A stretch of DNA of 64,000 nt, taken from the NCBI RefSeq assembly GCF_900184685.1, contig NZ_FXXL01000006.1:992001-1056000 (forward strand), written 5' to 3'. Under the pieces are notes generated by a model that ran no database searches, was not told the DNA's origin, and saw nothing but the letters and a program-made list of their open reading frames with translations. Shown in pieces: positions 16,878 through 25,921 of the stretch (its first letter is position 1; each line of letters starts with the position of its first letter). Source of the stretch: Butyricimonas sp. Marseille-P3923 (GTDB lineage: Bacteria; Bacteroidota; Bacteroidia; Bacteroidales; Marinifilaceae). Made by a program: the position numbers and the translations under genes.

Positions 16878-18302
16878 ATGAAGATTGTATATCTATTTTT
16901 AACGTGTATACTCCTGCTTGGTTGCGGGAGCAAAGATAGTGTTTCATTAGAAGAGGAATCAGGTACAAATGAAGAAATTGAAAATAGTGAAGGAGGGAAT
17001 ACCGGGGAAGAAGGAGGAGGGGATGAAACGGAAGGCAAGGAAATGGACTTTTTGCCGGTAGAAAGCTTACTTTCGTTTTCTTTGCAGCACGAGGGTGATT
17101 TTTATTTTGCAGAGATGCGGGAAAACAATACATTCGAGATTTGTTTACCGTTTACCGCTAAAGGTGTTGCTTTATCAGGTATTTGCACGTTGGATTCCGG
17201 TGTAACGATTACTCCGGATCCCGGGGAACTTTTTGAATATGATGCGGAGAGGGTCTTCGTGTTGTCGAAAGAGGGATACAAAGATACGGAAGTTGTTGTG
17301 CGATGTCTTTACTTGGAAGATGCCAGTAAGTATTTCACGGTTTTCTTTTTGGGAGATCCGGAGTACGATATGCGTGGTTTTACTAAAGAGCAAGTGCAGG
17401 GAATGGTATCGGATATGTTGGCGTTGAAAGATAATAAGACATTGTTTTTTGAACCGTCCCTTGGAGTGAAAGTGAATTACGAGCCTGCTTTAGTGATGAT
17501 ATTGGGGGATATCGATAAGGATAGAAGTTCAGATACCGGCAACGGTTTTGTGGAAGTATTCGGGGAAATATATGAGCGGGGGATCCCGTGTGTTACCTTG
17601 TATGGGAACCACGATTGGGAACCGTTTCATTGGGGTGGTTTGGAGGCGTGGGATGGAACGGATTACGGTTTTTCTTATGATGGCAGGAAGGCTAATAATG
17701 CTTCGCTCGACGTGGTATCCCGTTCGCTAAAGGAATCGGAAAAATTGGGGGTGATGGAGGTGAAGAAATTTATGGCTTCGGATTATGGGCATTTCGGGTA
17801 CTCGGAGGTGATGCCCTTTTCGTTCAAATTCAGAACGATTCGTTTTTATTGCGGGCAGATATTTTGGTTTCAACAGTGGTATAAGGCCAAGTTGCTCCCG
17901 AGTTCTCAGGCTACGTTCTATTGCACGGATGAAATCGTGGATGATTTGGAAAAGAACATAGATGCGGGGTGGGGAAAGGAACCTGCCGTGTGGTGCCAGC
18001 ATTACCCGATTTCGAATCAAAGCGATTGGTGGCATGACCGTCAGGGATTTGTTATGAATCCCGGTTGTGACAAGAGTCGTTGGAAAGGGTATGATGCGAA
18101 AGTCGGCAAGATGAAAGAATTGATTGGGAAGACGAAGAATCCGGTATTTTTTGCCGGGCACACGCATGTACAACAGCATTACGAGCATCAAGTTCCCGCC
18201 TTTCACGAGTATGTTTGCGGTTATTTCCATGATAGGCATATTTATGTTGCCTTGTTTAAAGAAGGCGAAGGTCTTGTCGATGTGCGTTCCGTGTTATTTT
18301 GA
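16878..18302 (+). CDS. Calcineurin-like metallophosphoesterase lipoprotein
   Basis: 474 residues from ATG 16878, which gives a clean lipoprotein signal (MKIVYLFLTCILLLGC, Cys16); upstream ATGs in frame give a worse one. After the cysteine comes a 40-residue Glu/Gly-rich linker, then a beta domain (about 60-150). The metallophosphoesterase core carries the ordered metal ligands GDPEYD (159-164), ILGDIDKD, GNHDW (243-247), WCQHYPIS and GHTH (427-430). It probably hydrolyses a phosphomonoester or diester at the cell surface or in the periplasm; the substrate is unknown. A stand-alone gene 70 bp after the S41 protease gene. Confidence 0.88.
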   Translation: MKIVYLFLTCILLLGCGSKDSVSLEEESGTNEEIENSEGGNTGEEGGGDETEGKEMDFLPVESLLSFSLQHEGDFYFAEMRENNTFEICLPFTAKGVALSGICTLDSGVTITPDPGELFEYDAERVFVLSKEGYKDTEVVVRCLYLEDASKYFTVFFLGDPEYDMRGFTKEQVQGMVSDMLALKDNKTLFFEPSLGVKVNYEPALVMILGDIDKDRSSDTGNGFVEVFGEIYERGIPCVTLYGNHDWEPFHWGGLEAWDGTDYGFSYDGRKANNASLDVVSRSLKESEKLGVMEVKKFMASDYGHFGYSEVMPFSFKFRTIRFYCGQIFWFQQWYKAKLLPSSQATFYCTDEIVDDLEKNIDAGWGKEPAVWCQHYPISNQSDWWHDRQGFVMNPGCDKSRWKGYDAKVGKMKELIGKTKNPVFFAGHTHVQQHYEHQVPAFHEYVCGYFHDRHIYVALFKEGEGLVDVRSVLF

Positions 18303-18383
18303 GTGGTCACTTTTACGTAAATTTACTTGTGGATTGAAAATCGAGGGATACCGCAATTGAGAAAATATTGAATCGAGAAAAAT

Positions 18384-18442
18384 AAATCTCGGCTATCCCC
18401 ATCTTCCCGGACTTATCGGGGAAGATGGGGATGGCCGGGATT
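18384..18442 (+). other. Hairpin and degenerate copy of the S41 protease 3' end
   Basis: Arms 18385-18410 and 18417-18442 form a long hairpin (GGCTATCCCCATCTTCCC against GGGAAGATGGGGATGGCC, with G-U pairs). Bases 18384-18426 match the end of the S41 gene (16758-16800) at 34 of 43 positions by my count. Read in frame it gives ISAIPIFPDLSGK, against IPAIPVFPDKSGK in the protease. It may terminate the metallophosphoesterase transcript. Confidence 0.6.
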
Positions 18443-18570
18443 AGTATTTGATACAAAGTTTTAAAAATGGTTGTGGAAGTGACTTCTTGTCCGAAGTTAT
18501 TGCTTTCATGGGGGCGGTGATGATATACTTATGTACAATGCTTTTTTATACAGGTATCCGGATTATTTTG

Positions 18571-18578
18571 TAATTTTG
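18571..18578 (+). promoter_or_regulatory. Promoter box for the MFS gene
   Basis: TAATTTTG, an exact TAnnTTTG match, 20 bp before the ATG at 18599; the mRNA leader would be very short. The rest of the 296-bp gap (18303-18598) holds the S41-like hairpin and nothing else I recognise. Confidence 0.5.
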
Positions 18579-18598
18579 TAGCCTAAATAGAAAAGGAA

Positions 18599-20005
18599 AT
18601 GAGTACAAAAGAGGTTGAGTGGGACGGAATACCCGTCCCGAGGCGGTATTGGGCAATCTTGGCGATTGCCATGGGAATCACGGTGTCCGTGTTGGACGGT
18701 ACGATTGCCAACGTGGCGTTGCCGTCGATTGCCGGGGATTTGGATGCCACGCCGTCAATGTCTATCTGGATCGTGAACGCGTACCAGTTGGCGATAGTCG
18801 TGTCCTTGCTCTCGCTCTCATCCTTGGGGGATATCTGGGGATACAAGCGGGTATATATTGCCGGCTTGCTGATATTCAGCGTGACCTCGCTGGTGTGCGC
18901 TCTTTCTACTTCTTTGACGCAACTGACCGTTGCCCGTGTTTTCCAAGGATTCGGGGCTGCCGCGTTGGCGAGTGTCAACACGACTCTGATTCGTATTATC
19001 TATCCCCGTCGCTTCTTGGGGCGGGGATTGGGCATAAACGCCTTGGTCGTTGCCGTGTCGGCAGCCGGGGGACCGACCATTGCCGCCGGAATCCTTTCCA
19101 TTGCCTCGTGGCCGTGGTTATTTGCGATCAACGTGCCGATCGTGATCGTGGCATTGATTTTGTCGTGCAAGTTTCTTCCGTCCAATCCGGTGAAGGACTC
19201 GGGACGCACGTTCGACTGGAAGAGCGGTATCATGAATGCACTGACCTTCGGGTTGTTGATTTTCTCTATCGAGGGATTCACCCACGATATGAACTGGAAA
19301 GTATTGCTCCCGATGATTGCGGCGGTATTCGTGATCGGTTATTTTTTCGTGCGACGGCAGTTATCGCAAACTTATCCTTTGCTGCCTGTCGATTTGTTGC
19401 GTATTCCGATATTCTCGCTTTCGGTGGGTACTTCCATTTGTTCGTTTGTTGCCCAGATGCTGGCAATGGTATCTCTGCCCTTTTTCTTGCAGCACACGCT
19501 GGGAAAGAGCGAGGTCGCTACCGGAATATTGCTTACCCCTTGGCCCTTGGCCACCATGATAGCGGCTCCTTTGGCGGGAAAATTGATCGAACGGGTTCAT
19601 GCCGGGCTGTTGGGCGGAATCGGTTTGTCGATATTCGCGGGAGGTTTGTTCTTGTTGGCGGTTTTGGCGCATAAAGTCTCCGGGGTGGGAATTGCCTTGT
19701 TTATGGTGATGTGCGGTTTTGGTTTCGGGCTGTTCCAAACCCCCAACAACAGTATATTAATATCCTCTGCGCCGCAAAACCGGAGTGGCAGTGCCAGCGG
19801 TATGTTGGGGATGTCCCGTCTGACAGGGCAGACCACGGGAGCCTCCCTCGTGGCGTTGATGTTTGTCATGTTTCCCGTCAACGGAACTTATGCTTCTTTG
19901 TACCTTGCCGGAATATTTGCCTTCGTTGCCGCGGTGGTGAGTTTCACGCGGGTATCTTTGCCCGAACCGGAATTGTTACGGGGAAATGCCAAGAAAAAAA
20001 GTTAA
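18599..20005 (+). CDS. MFS transporter, DHA2-type multidrug exporter
   Basis: 468 residues with about 14 hydrophobic segments, as in the DHA2 drug:H+ antiporters (EmrB/QacA group). Visible motifs are the antiporter start VLDGTIANVALPSIAGDL, motif A as LGDIWGYKRVY (about residue 75-86), the TM4-5 region VFQGFGAAALASVNTTLI, and a C-terminal FGLFQTPNNSILISSAPQNRSG loop. It is expected to export small hydrophobic toxic compounds across the inner membrane. No membrane-fusion or outer-membrane partner gene is nearby, so it probably works alone. GC in this gene looks slightly higher than in its neighbours. Confidence 0.92.
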   Translation: MSTKEVEWDGIPVPRRYWAILAIAMGITVSVLDGTIANVALPSIAGDLDATPSMSIWIVNAYQLAIVVSLLSLSSLGDIWGYKRVYIAGLLIFSVTSLVCALSTSLTQLTVARVFQGFGAAALASVNTTLIRIIYPRRFLGRGLGINALVVAVSAAGGPTIAAGILSIASWPWLFAINVPIVIVALILSCKFLPSNPVKDSGRTFDWKSGIMNALTFGLLIFSIEGFTHDMNWKVLLPMIAAVFVIGYFFVRRQLSQTYPLLPVDLLRIPIFSLSVGTSICSFVAQMLAMVSLPFFLQHTLGKSEVATGILLTPWPLATMIAAPLAGKLIERVHAGLLGGIGLSIFAGGLFLLAVLAHKVSGVGIALFMVMCGFGFGLFQTPNNSILISSAPQNRSGSASGMLGMSRLTGQTTGASLVALMFVMFPVNGTYASLYLAGIFAFVAAVVSFTRVSLPEPELLRGNAKKKS

Positions 20006-20032
20006 CGGGATAGTTTGGGCTTCTATTTTGCT

Positions 20033-20040
20033 TACATTTG
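20033..20040 (+). promoter_or_regulatory. Promoter box for the PagL-like gene
   Basis: TACATTTG, an exact TAnnTTTG match, with TTTG at 20014-20017 as a possible upstream element, 40 bp before the ATG. Confidence 0.55.
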
Positions 20041-20079
20041 TGGCATGTTATAGTGGACTGCAATGAATGGAGTTGATGT

Positions 20080-21315
20080 ATGAATAATGCAAAAAGGATT
20101 TGGAGAGCGATTGTTTTTCTGGGAATAATATTTGTCGGGATAACCCCGCGGGCGCGTGGACAGGAACGCGACAGTACGGTCGGTTTGTCTTCGCGTAAGT
20201 TCGTTCATGGAGTGAAAGCGGAGGTGCGTCCGGAGTATATTTTTCAGACACATTCTTTTTTAGAAGGTGATAATCCGGAGGGGAAATTGATCCGGGGTGC
20301 TTTCTCGTACCATTTGAAATATTTTCTCCGTTACCGTCCGGGAAGTGTTGCCGCCCGTGCTTATGGCGACGTTTATCAAGGAATAGGTTTCGGGTATTAT
20401 ACTTTCGGGGAACCTCGCTTATTGGGTGACCCGTTAGCATTCTATCTGTTTCAAGGGGCTCGTGTTGCCCGCTTCTCGCCCCGGGTGTCTTTTCATTACG
20501 AGTGGAATCTGGGTTTGTCCGCGGGGTGGAAGACTTTCAACACGTACGACAATCCCTATAATAAAATCATAGGTTCGAAGGTGAATGCCTATATTAATGC
20601 TAATTTTTATTTGCGTTGGCAATTATCGCCGGGTGTGAGTCTGACTTCGGGCATTACCGTGTCGCACTTCTCCAATGGTAATACCGCGATCCCCAACGCG
20701 GGACTGAACACGATCGGCGGGAATTTCGGGGTGGAATGTAATTTCCATAGGAAAGATGATTTGAAGCCGTTGCAAGCGAATGATGTTTCTCCTTGCCGCC
20801 CCTTTCGCCGTCATGTAAGTTATGATTTTGTATTTTTCGGTTCGTGGCATAGTCAGGGAATCAAGACTGCCGACGGACTTTCGCCTTCTCCCGAATCTTA
20901 CCCGGTGTTCGGGTTTAATTTTACCCCGATGTATAACGCGGGTTATAAACTGCGATTTGGTATGTCGCTTGACGGCACGTATGACGGGGGTGCGAACCTT
21001 TACACGGAGTATGACGTGTACGGGCAGATAGATAAGTCGCAGATTGTCAGACCGCCTCTTGGCGAGCAGTTCGCGTTGGGAATTTCCGGACGGGTAGAAT
21101 ACGTGATGCCTTTCTTCACCGTGGGAATCGGGTTGGGGACTAATTTTATCGGGAAAGGGGATTTGAGTATGTTCTACCAGATGCTCACGTTGAAAATCGC
21201 GATGTCTCAAACTTCGTTTCTGCACGTGGGATACAATCTTCGGGATTTTCATGATCCTAACTTCTTGATGCTAGGTATCGGTTTCCGGCTTAATAGTAAA
21301 TCTTTCGCTTTTTAA
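20080..21315 (+). CDS. Acyloxyacyl hydrolase / PagL-like lipid A deacylase
   Basis: 411 residues with a signal peptide (about 1-27, ending ARG-Q). Alternating amphipathic strands suggest an outer-membrane beta-barrel. The segment VSHFSNGNTAIPNAGLNTIG has His196 and Ser198 in the H-x-S arrangement of PagL's catalytic His-Ser pair. PagL enzymes remove the 3-O acyl chain of lipid A in the outer membrane. The protein is about twice the size of Pseudomonas PagL, as is usual for the Bacteroidetes branch, and the second half (about 240-411) adds further strands. It would alter lipid A acylation; the actual site in Bacteroidetes lipid A is not established by sequence. Confidence 0.8.
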   Translation: MNNAKRIWRAIVFLGIIFVGITPRARGQERDSTVGLSSRKFVHGVKAEVRPEYIFQTHSFLEGDNPEGKLIRGAFSYHLKYFLRYRPGSVAARAYGDVYQGIGFGYYTFGEPRLLGDPLAFYLFQGARVARFSPRVSFHYEWNLGLSAGWKTFNTYDNPYNKIIGSKVNAYINANFYLRWQLSPGVSLTSGITVSHFSNGNTAIPNAGLNTIGGNFGVECNFHRKDDLKPLQANDVSPCRPFRRHVSYDFVFFGSWHSQGIKTADGLSPSPESYPVFGFNFTPMYNAGYKLRFGMSLDGTYDGGANLYTEYDVYGQIDKSQIVRPPLGEQFALGISGRVEYVMPFFTVGIGLGTNFIGKGDLSMFYQMLTLKIAMSQTSFLHVGYNLRDFHDPNFLMLGIGFRLNSKSFAF

Positions 21316-21342
21316 TATCTTGATTTAATGCTGTTTTCACGA

Positions 21343-21507
21343 CAAGGAACTATCCAAGACAGTTCTGAATAGAGTATGAATAGGGCATCAATTCCGGAGC
21401 AATTCCGCTTGTAAAGTTTTTAGTAAGTTTTTAGTAAGCTATAAGAACGCTATTCTACATAGGGTTCGTATAGCGTTCCTATAGGGTTCGTATAGCGTTC
21501 ATGATGA
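21343..21507 (+). repeat. Intergenic array with an 11-bp period (about 15 units)
   Basis: Cut every 11 bases from 21343, the sequence falls into about 15 related units that resemble their neighbours in pairs: CTGAATAGAGT/ATGAATAGGGC, ATCAATTCCGG/AGCAATTCCGC, TTGTAAAGTTT/TTAGTAAGTTT, then GTTCGTATAGC/GTTCCTATAGG/GTTCGTATAGC. The motif drifts along the array while the period stays fixed. The length is not a multiple of three and there is no reading frame. Two short hairpins lie between the array and dnaE. A related array is at 59547-59590 in the opposite orientation. Confidence 0.8.
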
Positions 21508-21668
21508 AAGTGATGCGGAAGTAATACCCCATTGAGGTGTAAATAGTGCATGTAATCAGTAGGTTATGGAAAGGTCATCCTTTGCCGTTCTTATCGCTTT
21601 TTAGGGATAAGGTTAGAAACACTCGGAAAAAGTAACTTGTTTTAACGAGTGCGTGTTGTTATATTCAT

Positions 21669-21676
21669 TATATTTG
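21669..21676 (+). promoter_or_regulatory. Promoter box for dnaE
   Basis: TATATTTG, an exact TAnnTTTG match, 92 bp before the dnaE ATG. The dnaE start also has a rare real Shine-Dalgarno-like AGAGGAG at 21756-21762, 5 bp from the ATG, which fixes the start. Confidence 0.55.
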
Positions 21677-21767
21677 TTCCTGTGATATTTGAAGAAAATG
21701 CAAAGAATCTTATTGCTTAGGTTCAATGTATTGAGGGATTGTCTTATATTTTTTAAGAGGAGTTTTT

Positions 21768-24700
21768 ATGCCATTTACTCATTTTCACGTGCATTCGCAG
21801 TATTCGATTTTGGACGGGGCGGCGAGTGTTCCGGGATTGATAGATAAAGCCATTGCTGACGGGATGCCGGCGATCTCACTGACCGATCACGGGAATATGT
21901 TCGGGGTGAAGTTATTTTACGATTTGTGCAGGAAGAAAGGAATCAAACCGGTATTGGGTGTCGAGGCTTACGTGGCACGGGTGTCGTTGTATAGCAAGGA
22001 GAAACCGGTGGACCGTTCGGGGGAACACTTGATTATTCTGGCGAAGAACCTGCAAGGGTACAAAAATTTGGTGAAACTGTGTTCCGTGGCGTTCGTGGAC
22101 GGGTATTATTACCGCCCGCGTATTGATAAGGCTCTTCTGGAAAAGCACCACGAGGGGTTGATTATTTCATCCGCTTGCTTGGGAGGGGAGATTTGCCAGA
22201 AGATTATGGCGGGAGATATCGAGGGGGCTGATAAAGCGGCCTTGTGGTACAAGAATTTGGTGGGGGAGGATTATTATCTGGAGGTGATGCGTCATCCGGC
22301 AGAATCGGCGAAAGAGAGGGCGGAGGTGTACGATAATCAGGTGAGGTGTAATGCCGAGATTCTGAAGATGGGCGAAAGGTTGGGCATCAAGGTGATTGCC
22401 ACGAATGACGTGCATTTCTTGAACGAGCAGGATGCCGAGGCGCACGATTTGTTGATTTGCTTGAATACCCGGAAAGATCTCGATGACCCGAACCGGATGA
22501 GATATACCCGTCAGGAGTGGTTCAAGACCACGGCGGAGATGCAGGCTTTGTTTCATGACATCCCGCAAGTGTTGGAGAACACGCAGGAGATCGTGGACAA
22601 AGTGGAGGAGTATAAGTTGGATTCCGACCCGTTGATGCCGGTATTCCCGATTCCCCCGGAGTTAGGAACCGAGGAGGAGTACCGGGAGAAGTTCTCAGCG
22701 CAGGATCTTTTTGACGAGTTTACCCGTAACGAGAAGGGCGAAGTTGTTTTGTCGCAGGAAGAGGCGGAGAAGAAAGTGAAGAAATTGGGTGGGATAGATC
22801 GTTTGTACCGTATCAAACTGGAGGCGGATTACTTGAAGGTGTTGGCGATGAAGGGAGCCAAAAAGCGTTACGGGGAGGAGATTCCGCCGGATATCATGGA
22901 GCGTTTGATTTTCGAGTTGCATATCATGAAAACCATGGGTTTCCCGGGTTACTTCCTGATCGTGCAGGACTTTATACAGGCGGCTCGTGATATGGGGGTG
23001 ATCGTGGGACCGGGACGTGGTTCGGCGGCGGGGAGTGCCGTGGCGTATAGTTTGGGTATCACGAATATCGACCCGGTGAAGTACGATTTGCTGTTCGAGC
23101 GTTTCTTGAACCCGGATCGTATTTCATTGCCTGATATCGACGTTGACTTCGATGACGACGGTCGGCAACGGGTGTTGGAGTGGGTGACACAGAAGTACGG
23201 GGAAGATAAAGTAGCGCATATCGTTACTTTCGGTAGTATGGCCGCCAAGATGGCGATCAAGGACGTGGCGCGGGTGTTGAAGCTCGACTTGTCGGAGGCG
23301 AACCGTCTGGCGAAGATGGTTCCGGAGGCGCCGAAAATGACATTGAAGAAGGCGTACAAGGAGAATCCTGATCTGGAGAAAGAGAAAGATTCACCCAACC
23401 CGTTGGTGGCGAAGACAATTCGGTTAGCGGAGATTTTGGAAGGCTCCGTGCGGCAAACGGGGGTGCACGCTTGTGGTATTTTGATTAGTCGTGACCCGTT
23501 GACGGATCATATTCCGATTATGAACACGGAGGGTGAGAGTCTGAAAACGACGCAGTATGACGGGCATTTCGTGGAACCGATCGGGTTGATTAAGATGGAC
23601 TTTTTGGGGTTGCGTACCCTTTCTATTATAAAGACGTGTTTGGATAATATCAAGAAGTCCAGACATATGACGATAGACGTGGATGCCATTTCGTTGGAAG
23701 ATCCCGAAACATTCGCTTTGTTTTCGCGAGGAGATACTACCGGTCTGTTCCAGTTTGAGTCGCCGGGTATGAAGAAGCACTTGCGTGCCTTGAAGCCGAA
23801 CCGTTTCGAGGATTTGGTGGCGATGAATGCCTTGTATCGCCCGGGTCCGATGGAGTATATCCCCGATTTTATTAAGCGTAAGCACGGGGAGGCTCCGATC
23901 GAGTACGACCACCCGATGATGGAACCTTACTTGAAGGACACGTACGGGATTACGGTGTATCAGGAGCAGGTGATGTTGCAGTCCCGTGCTCTCGGTAATT
24001 TTACCCGGGGTATGTCGGATACTTTGCGTAAGGCGATGGGTAAGAAACAGATCGACACGATGAATGCTTTGAAGGCGCAATTCCTTGACGGGTGTAACGC
24101 TAATCCCGAGTTCGTGAAAGGTGCGAAGGAGGTGGGCAAGGAGGTCAAACCGCTGGTGGAGAAGATATGGGGTGACTGGGAGGCTTTCGCTTCTTACGCG
24201 TTCAACAAGTCGCACTCGGTTTGCTACGCTTATATCGCTTACCAGACGGGATTTTTGAAAGCGCACTACCCGTCGGAGTTTATGGCTGCCAACTTGAGTT
24301 GTAACCTGTCGGATATCACGAAGGTGACGATTTTTATGGACGAGTGCAAGCGCATGGGATTGCGGGTGTTGGCGCCGGACGTGAACGAGTCGGACAATGA
24401 TTTCACGGTGAACCATAACGGGGATATCCGTTTCGGTATGGCGGCAATCAAAGGCGTGGGACTGGCAGCCGTGGATTCGATTATCGAGGAGCGGACGAAA
24501 AGAGGCGAGTTTAAGGATTTGTTCGATTTCTTCGAGCGGGTGGATTACCGGACGGTGAACAAGAAGACGCTTGAAAACCTGATTACAGCCGGGGGATTGG
24601 ACAGTTTCGGGTTGGACCGGTCACAGTATTTTTATATGCCGGACGGGCACACGACTTTTCTGGAAAATCTGGTGAATTTCGGGCAAAAGAAACAACAGGA

Positions 24701-25430
24701 TAGCATGTTGATGCAGGCGACGTTGTTCGGGGGAATGGACGAGTACGACGTGAAGAAACCGACCATCCCGTTGTGCGAGCCGTGGACGGACGTGGAAAAG
24801 GCGCGTAAGGAGAAGGAATTGATAGGTATATACCTAACTTCTCATCCCTTGGATTCGTATAAGTTGGAGATAAACGCGATTTGCACGCCGTTGGATAGTT
24901 TGACGGATTTGTCGCCGTTCAAGGACAGGGACGTGACGATAGCGGGTATTATCGTGAATATGCGGATCGGGAAAACGAAGAAAGGGAATGATTTCGGGAT
25001 ACTGACGATCGAGGATTTTACCGGAACTTTCGAGTTGCCGTTTTTCGGGGAGGATTTTATCAAGTTCAGAAACTATTTTATCATGGAAACGGCAGTATAT
25101 ATAAAAGGCAGAGTACAGGTGAAGAAGTGGGGCGGAGCCGGGGAGCTGACGTTTAACGTGGTGAGCATGGATTTGCTGAGCGTAATTAGCGAGAATCTGA
25201 TTCGCTCGATCACTTTGCAGGTGGACGTGGAGAAGTTGACGCACGAGATCGTGACAGAGTTACACAATCAGTTCGTGAACGAGCAGGGAGATTTGCCATT
25301 GAGTTTTGTGTTGTATGATAATTCAGGGCATCGGGTGAAGATGTTTTCAAGGACTTGTAAGATAGGACGTTCAAGAGAATTGTACGAATATTTCGAGAAT
25401 AATGATGCTATTAAAATGAAAATTAATTAA
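21768..25430 (+). CDS. dnaE: DNA polymerase III subunit alpha
   Basis: 1220 residues, the expected DnaE length. It has an N-terminal PHP domain (HFHVHSQYSILDGAAS, then LTDHGNMFG), the polymerase core with the catalytic aspartates in PDIDVDFDDDGR (residues 455-466; Asp458 and Asp460), VGPGRGSAAGSAVAYSLGI, the helix-hairpin-helix region and an OB domain near 990-1080 (VTIAGIIVNMRIGKTKKGNDF). It is the replicative polymerase catalytic subunit. It follows a 452-bp gap containing the 11-bp array and ends in a 10-bp-stem terminator. Confidence 0.98.
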   Translation: MPFTHFHVHSQYSILDGAASVPGLIDKAIADGMPAISLTDHGNMFGVKLFYDLCRKKGIKPVLGVEAYVARVSLYSKEKPVDRSGEHLIILAKNLQGYKNLVKLCSVAFVDGYYYRPRIDKALLEKHHEGLIISSACLGGEICQKIMAGDIEGADKAALWYKNLVGEDYYLEVMRHPAESAKERAEVYDNQVRCNAEILKMGERLGIKVIATNDVHFLNEQDAEAHDLLICLNTRKDLDDPNRMRYTRQEWFKTTAEMQALFHDIPQVLENTQEIVDKVEEYKLDSDPLMPVFPIPPELGTEEEYREKFSAQDLFDEFTRNEKGEVVLSQEEAEKKVKKLGGIDRLYRIKLEADYLKVLAMKGAKKRYGEEIPPDIMERLIFELHIMKTMGFPGYFLIVQDFIQAARDMGVIVGPGRGSAAGSAVAYSLGITNIDPVKYDLLFERFLNPDRISLPDIDVDFDDDGRQRVLEWVTQKYGEDKVAHIVTFGSMAAKMAIKDVARVLKLDLSEANRLAKMVPEAPKMTLKKAYKENPDLEKEKDSPNPLVAKTIRLAEILEGSVRQTGVHACGILISRDPLTDHIPIMNTEGESLKTTQYDGHFVEPIGLIKMDFLGLRTLSIIKTCLDNIKKSRHMTIDVDAISLEDPETFALFSRGDTTGLFQFESPGMKKHLRALKPNRFEDLVAMNALYRPGPMEYIPDFIKRKHGEAPIEYDHPMMEPYLKDTYGITVYQEQVMLQSRALGNFTRGMSDTLRKAMGKKQIDTMNALKAQFLDGCNANPEFVKGAKEVGKEVKPLVEKIWGDWEAFASYAFNKSHSVCYAYIAYQTGFLKAHYPSEFMAANLSCNLSDITKVTIFMDECKRMGLRVLAPDVNESDNDFTVNHNGDIRFGMAAIKGVGLAAVDSIIEERTKRGEFKDLFDFFERVDYRTVNKKTLENLITAGGLDSFGLDRSQYFYMPDGHTTFLENLVNFGQKKQQDSMLMQATLFGGMDEYDVKKPTIPLCEPWTDVEKARKEKELIGIYLTSHPLDSYKLEINAICTPLDSLTDLSPFKDRDVTIAGIIVNMRIGKTKKGNDFGILTIEDFTGTFELPFFGEDFIKFRNYFIMETAVYIKGRVQVKKWGGAGELTFNVVSMDLLSVISENLIRSITLQVDVEKLTHEIVTELHNQFVNEQGDLPLSFVLYDNSGHRVKMFSRTCKIGRSRELYEYFENNDAIKMKIN

Positions 25431-25443
25431 TTTCGCCGTGTCG

Positions 25444-25481
25444 AAGCGTTGGATTTTACGCGAGTATTCTCCAACGCTTTT
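25444..25481 (+). terminator. Terminator after dnaE
   Basis: AAGCGTTGGA (25444-25453) pairs with TCCAACGCTT (25470-25479), loop of 16, followed by a short T run. Confidence 0.65.
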
Positions 25482-25519
25482 AGCATGAAAATATTATTAT
25501 AAACTTTAAAGATAGAAGT

Positions 25520-25834
25520 ATGGCTATTGCAGTTAATGATTCAAATTTCGAGGAAGTTGTGCTGAAAGCAGAGGTTCCCGTGTTAGTAGATTTCTGGGCA
25601 GAATGGTGTGGACCATGTAAAATGATGTTGCCTATCGTTGAGGAAATCTCTAAAGAGTTCGAGGGTAAAATAGTAGTTGCTAAGGTGAACGTGGACGAAA
25701 GTTCAGCTTCTGCTAAATATGGTATCCGTAACATCCCGACAATTCTTTTCTTTAAGGGTGGTCAGGTTGCAGACAAGCAAGTTGGTGCAGTACCTAAAGC
25801 TACATTGGTGGACAAAATCAATAAATTGCTTTAA
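25520..25834 (+). CDS. trxA: Thioredoxin
   Basis: 104 residues, a minimal cytoplasmic thioredoxin without a signal peptide. The active site is WAEWCGPCK with Cys30 and Cys33; the cis-Pro loop is NIPTILFFKGG. It is the general dithiol reductant fed by thioredoxin reductase. It lies between two terminators, so it is probably a single-gene transcript, unlike the exported thioredoxins of the SusCD loci. Confidence 0.97.
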   Translation: MAIAVNDSNFEEVVLKAEVPVLVDFWAEWCGPCKMMLPIVEEISKEFEGKIVVAKVNVDESSASAKYGIRNIPTILFFKGGQVADKQVGAVPKATLVDKINKLL

Positions 25835-25843
25835 TGAGATATT

Positions 25844-25868
25844 AAAACCGCTGAAAGGCGGTTTTTTT
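25844..25868 (+). terminator. Intrinsic terminator after trxA
   Basis: AAAACCGC (25844-25851), loop TGAAAG, GCGGTTTT (25858-25865), then a run of seven T from 25862. Confidence 0.9.
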
Positions 25869-25921
25869 ATTGGAGATTTATGATTTATGATCTTGGTGGA
25901 TTGTTACTTATAGGGTTGTTT

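Noticed and set aside
18619-19674. 351-residue plus-strand frame overlapping the MFS gene
   Set aside because: The MFS frame has 14 hydrophobic segments and family motifs; the alternative frame is Arg/Cys/Gly-rich with none.
21343-21507. CRISPR array interpretation of the 11-bp repeats
   Set aside because: Units are too short, there are no spacers between them, units drift instead of staying identical, and no cas gene is present.
23424-24416. 330-residue open frame on the minus strand
   Set aside because: It lies wholly inside dnaE, whose polymerase motifs are intact; the minus-strand protein is rich in His/Arg as expected of a shadow frame.
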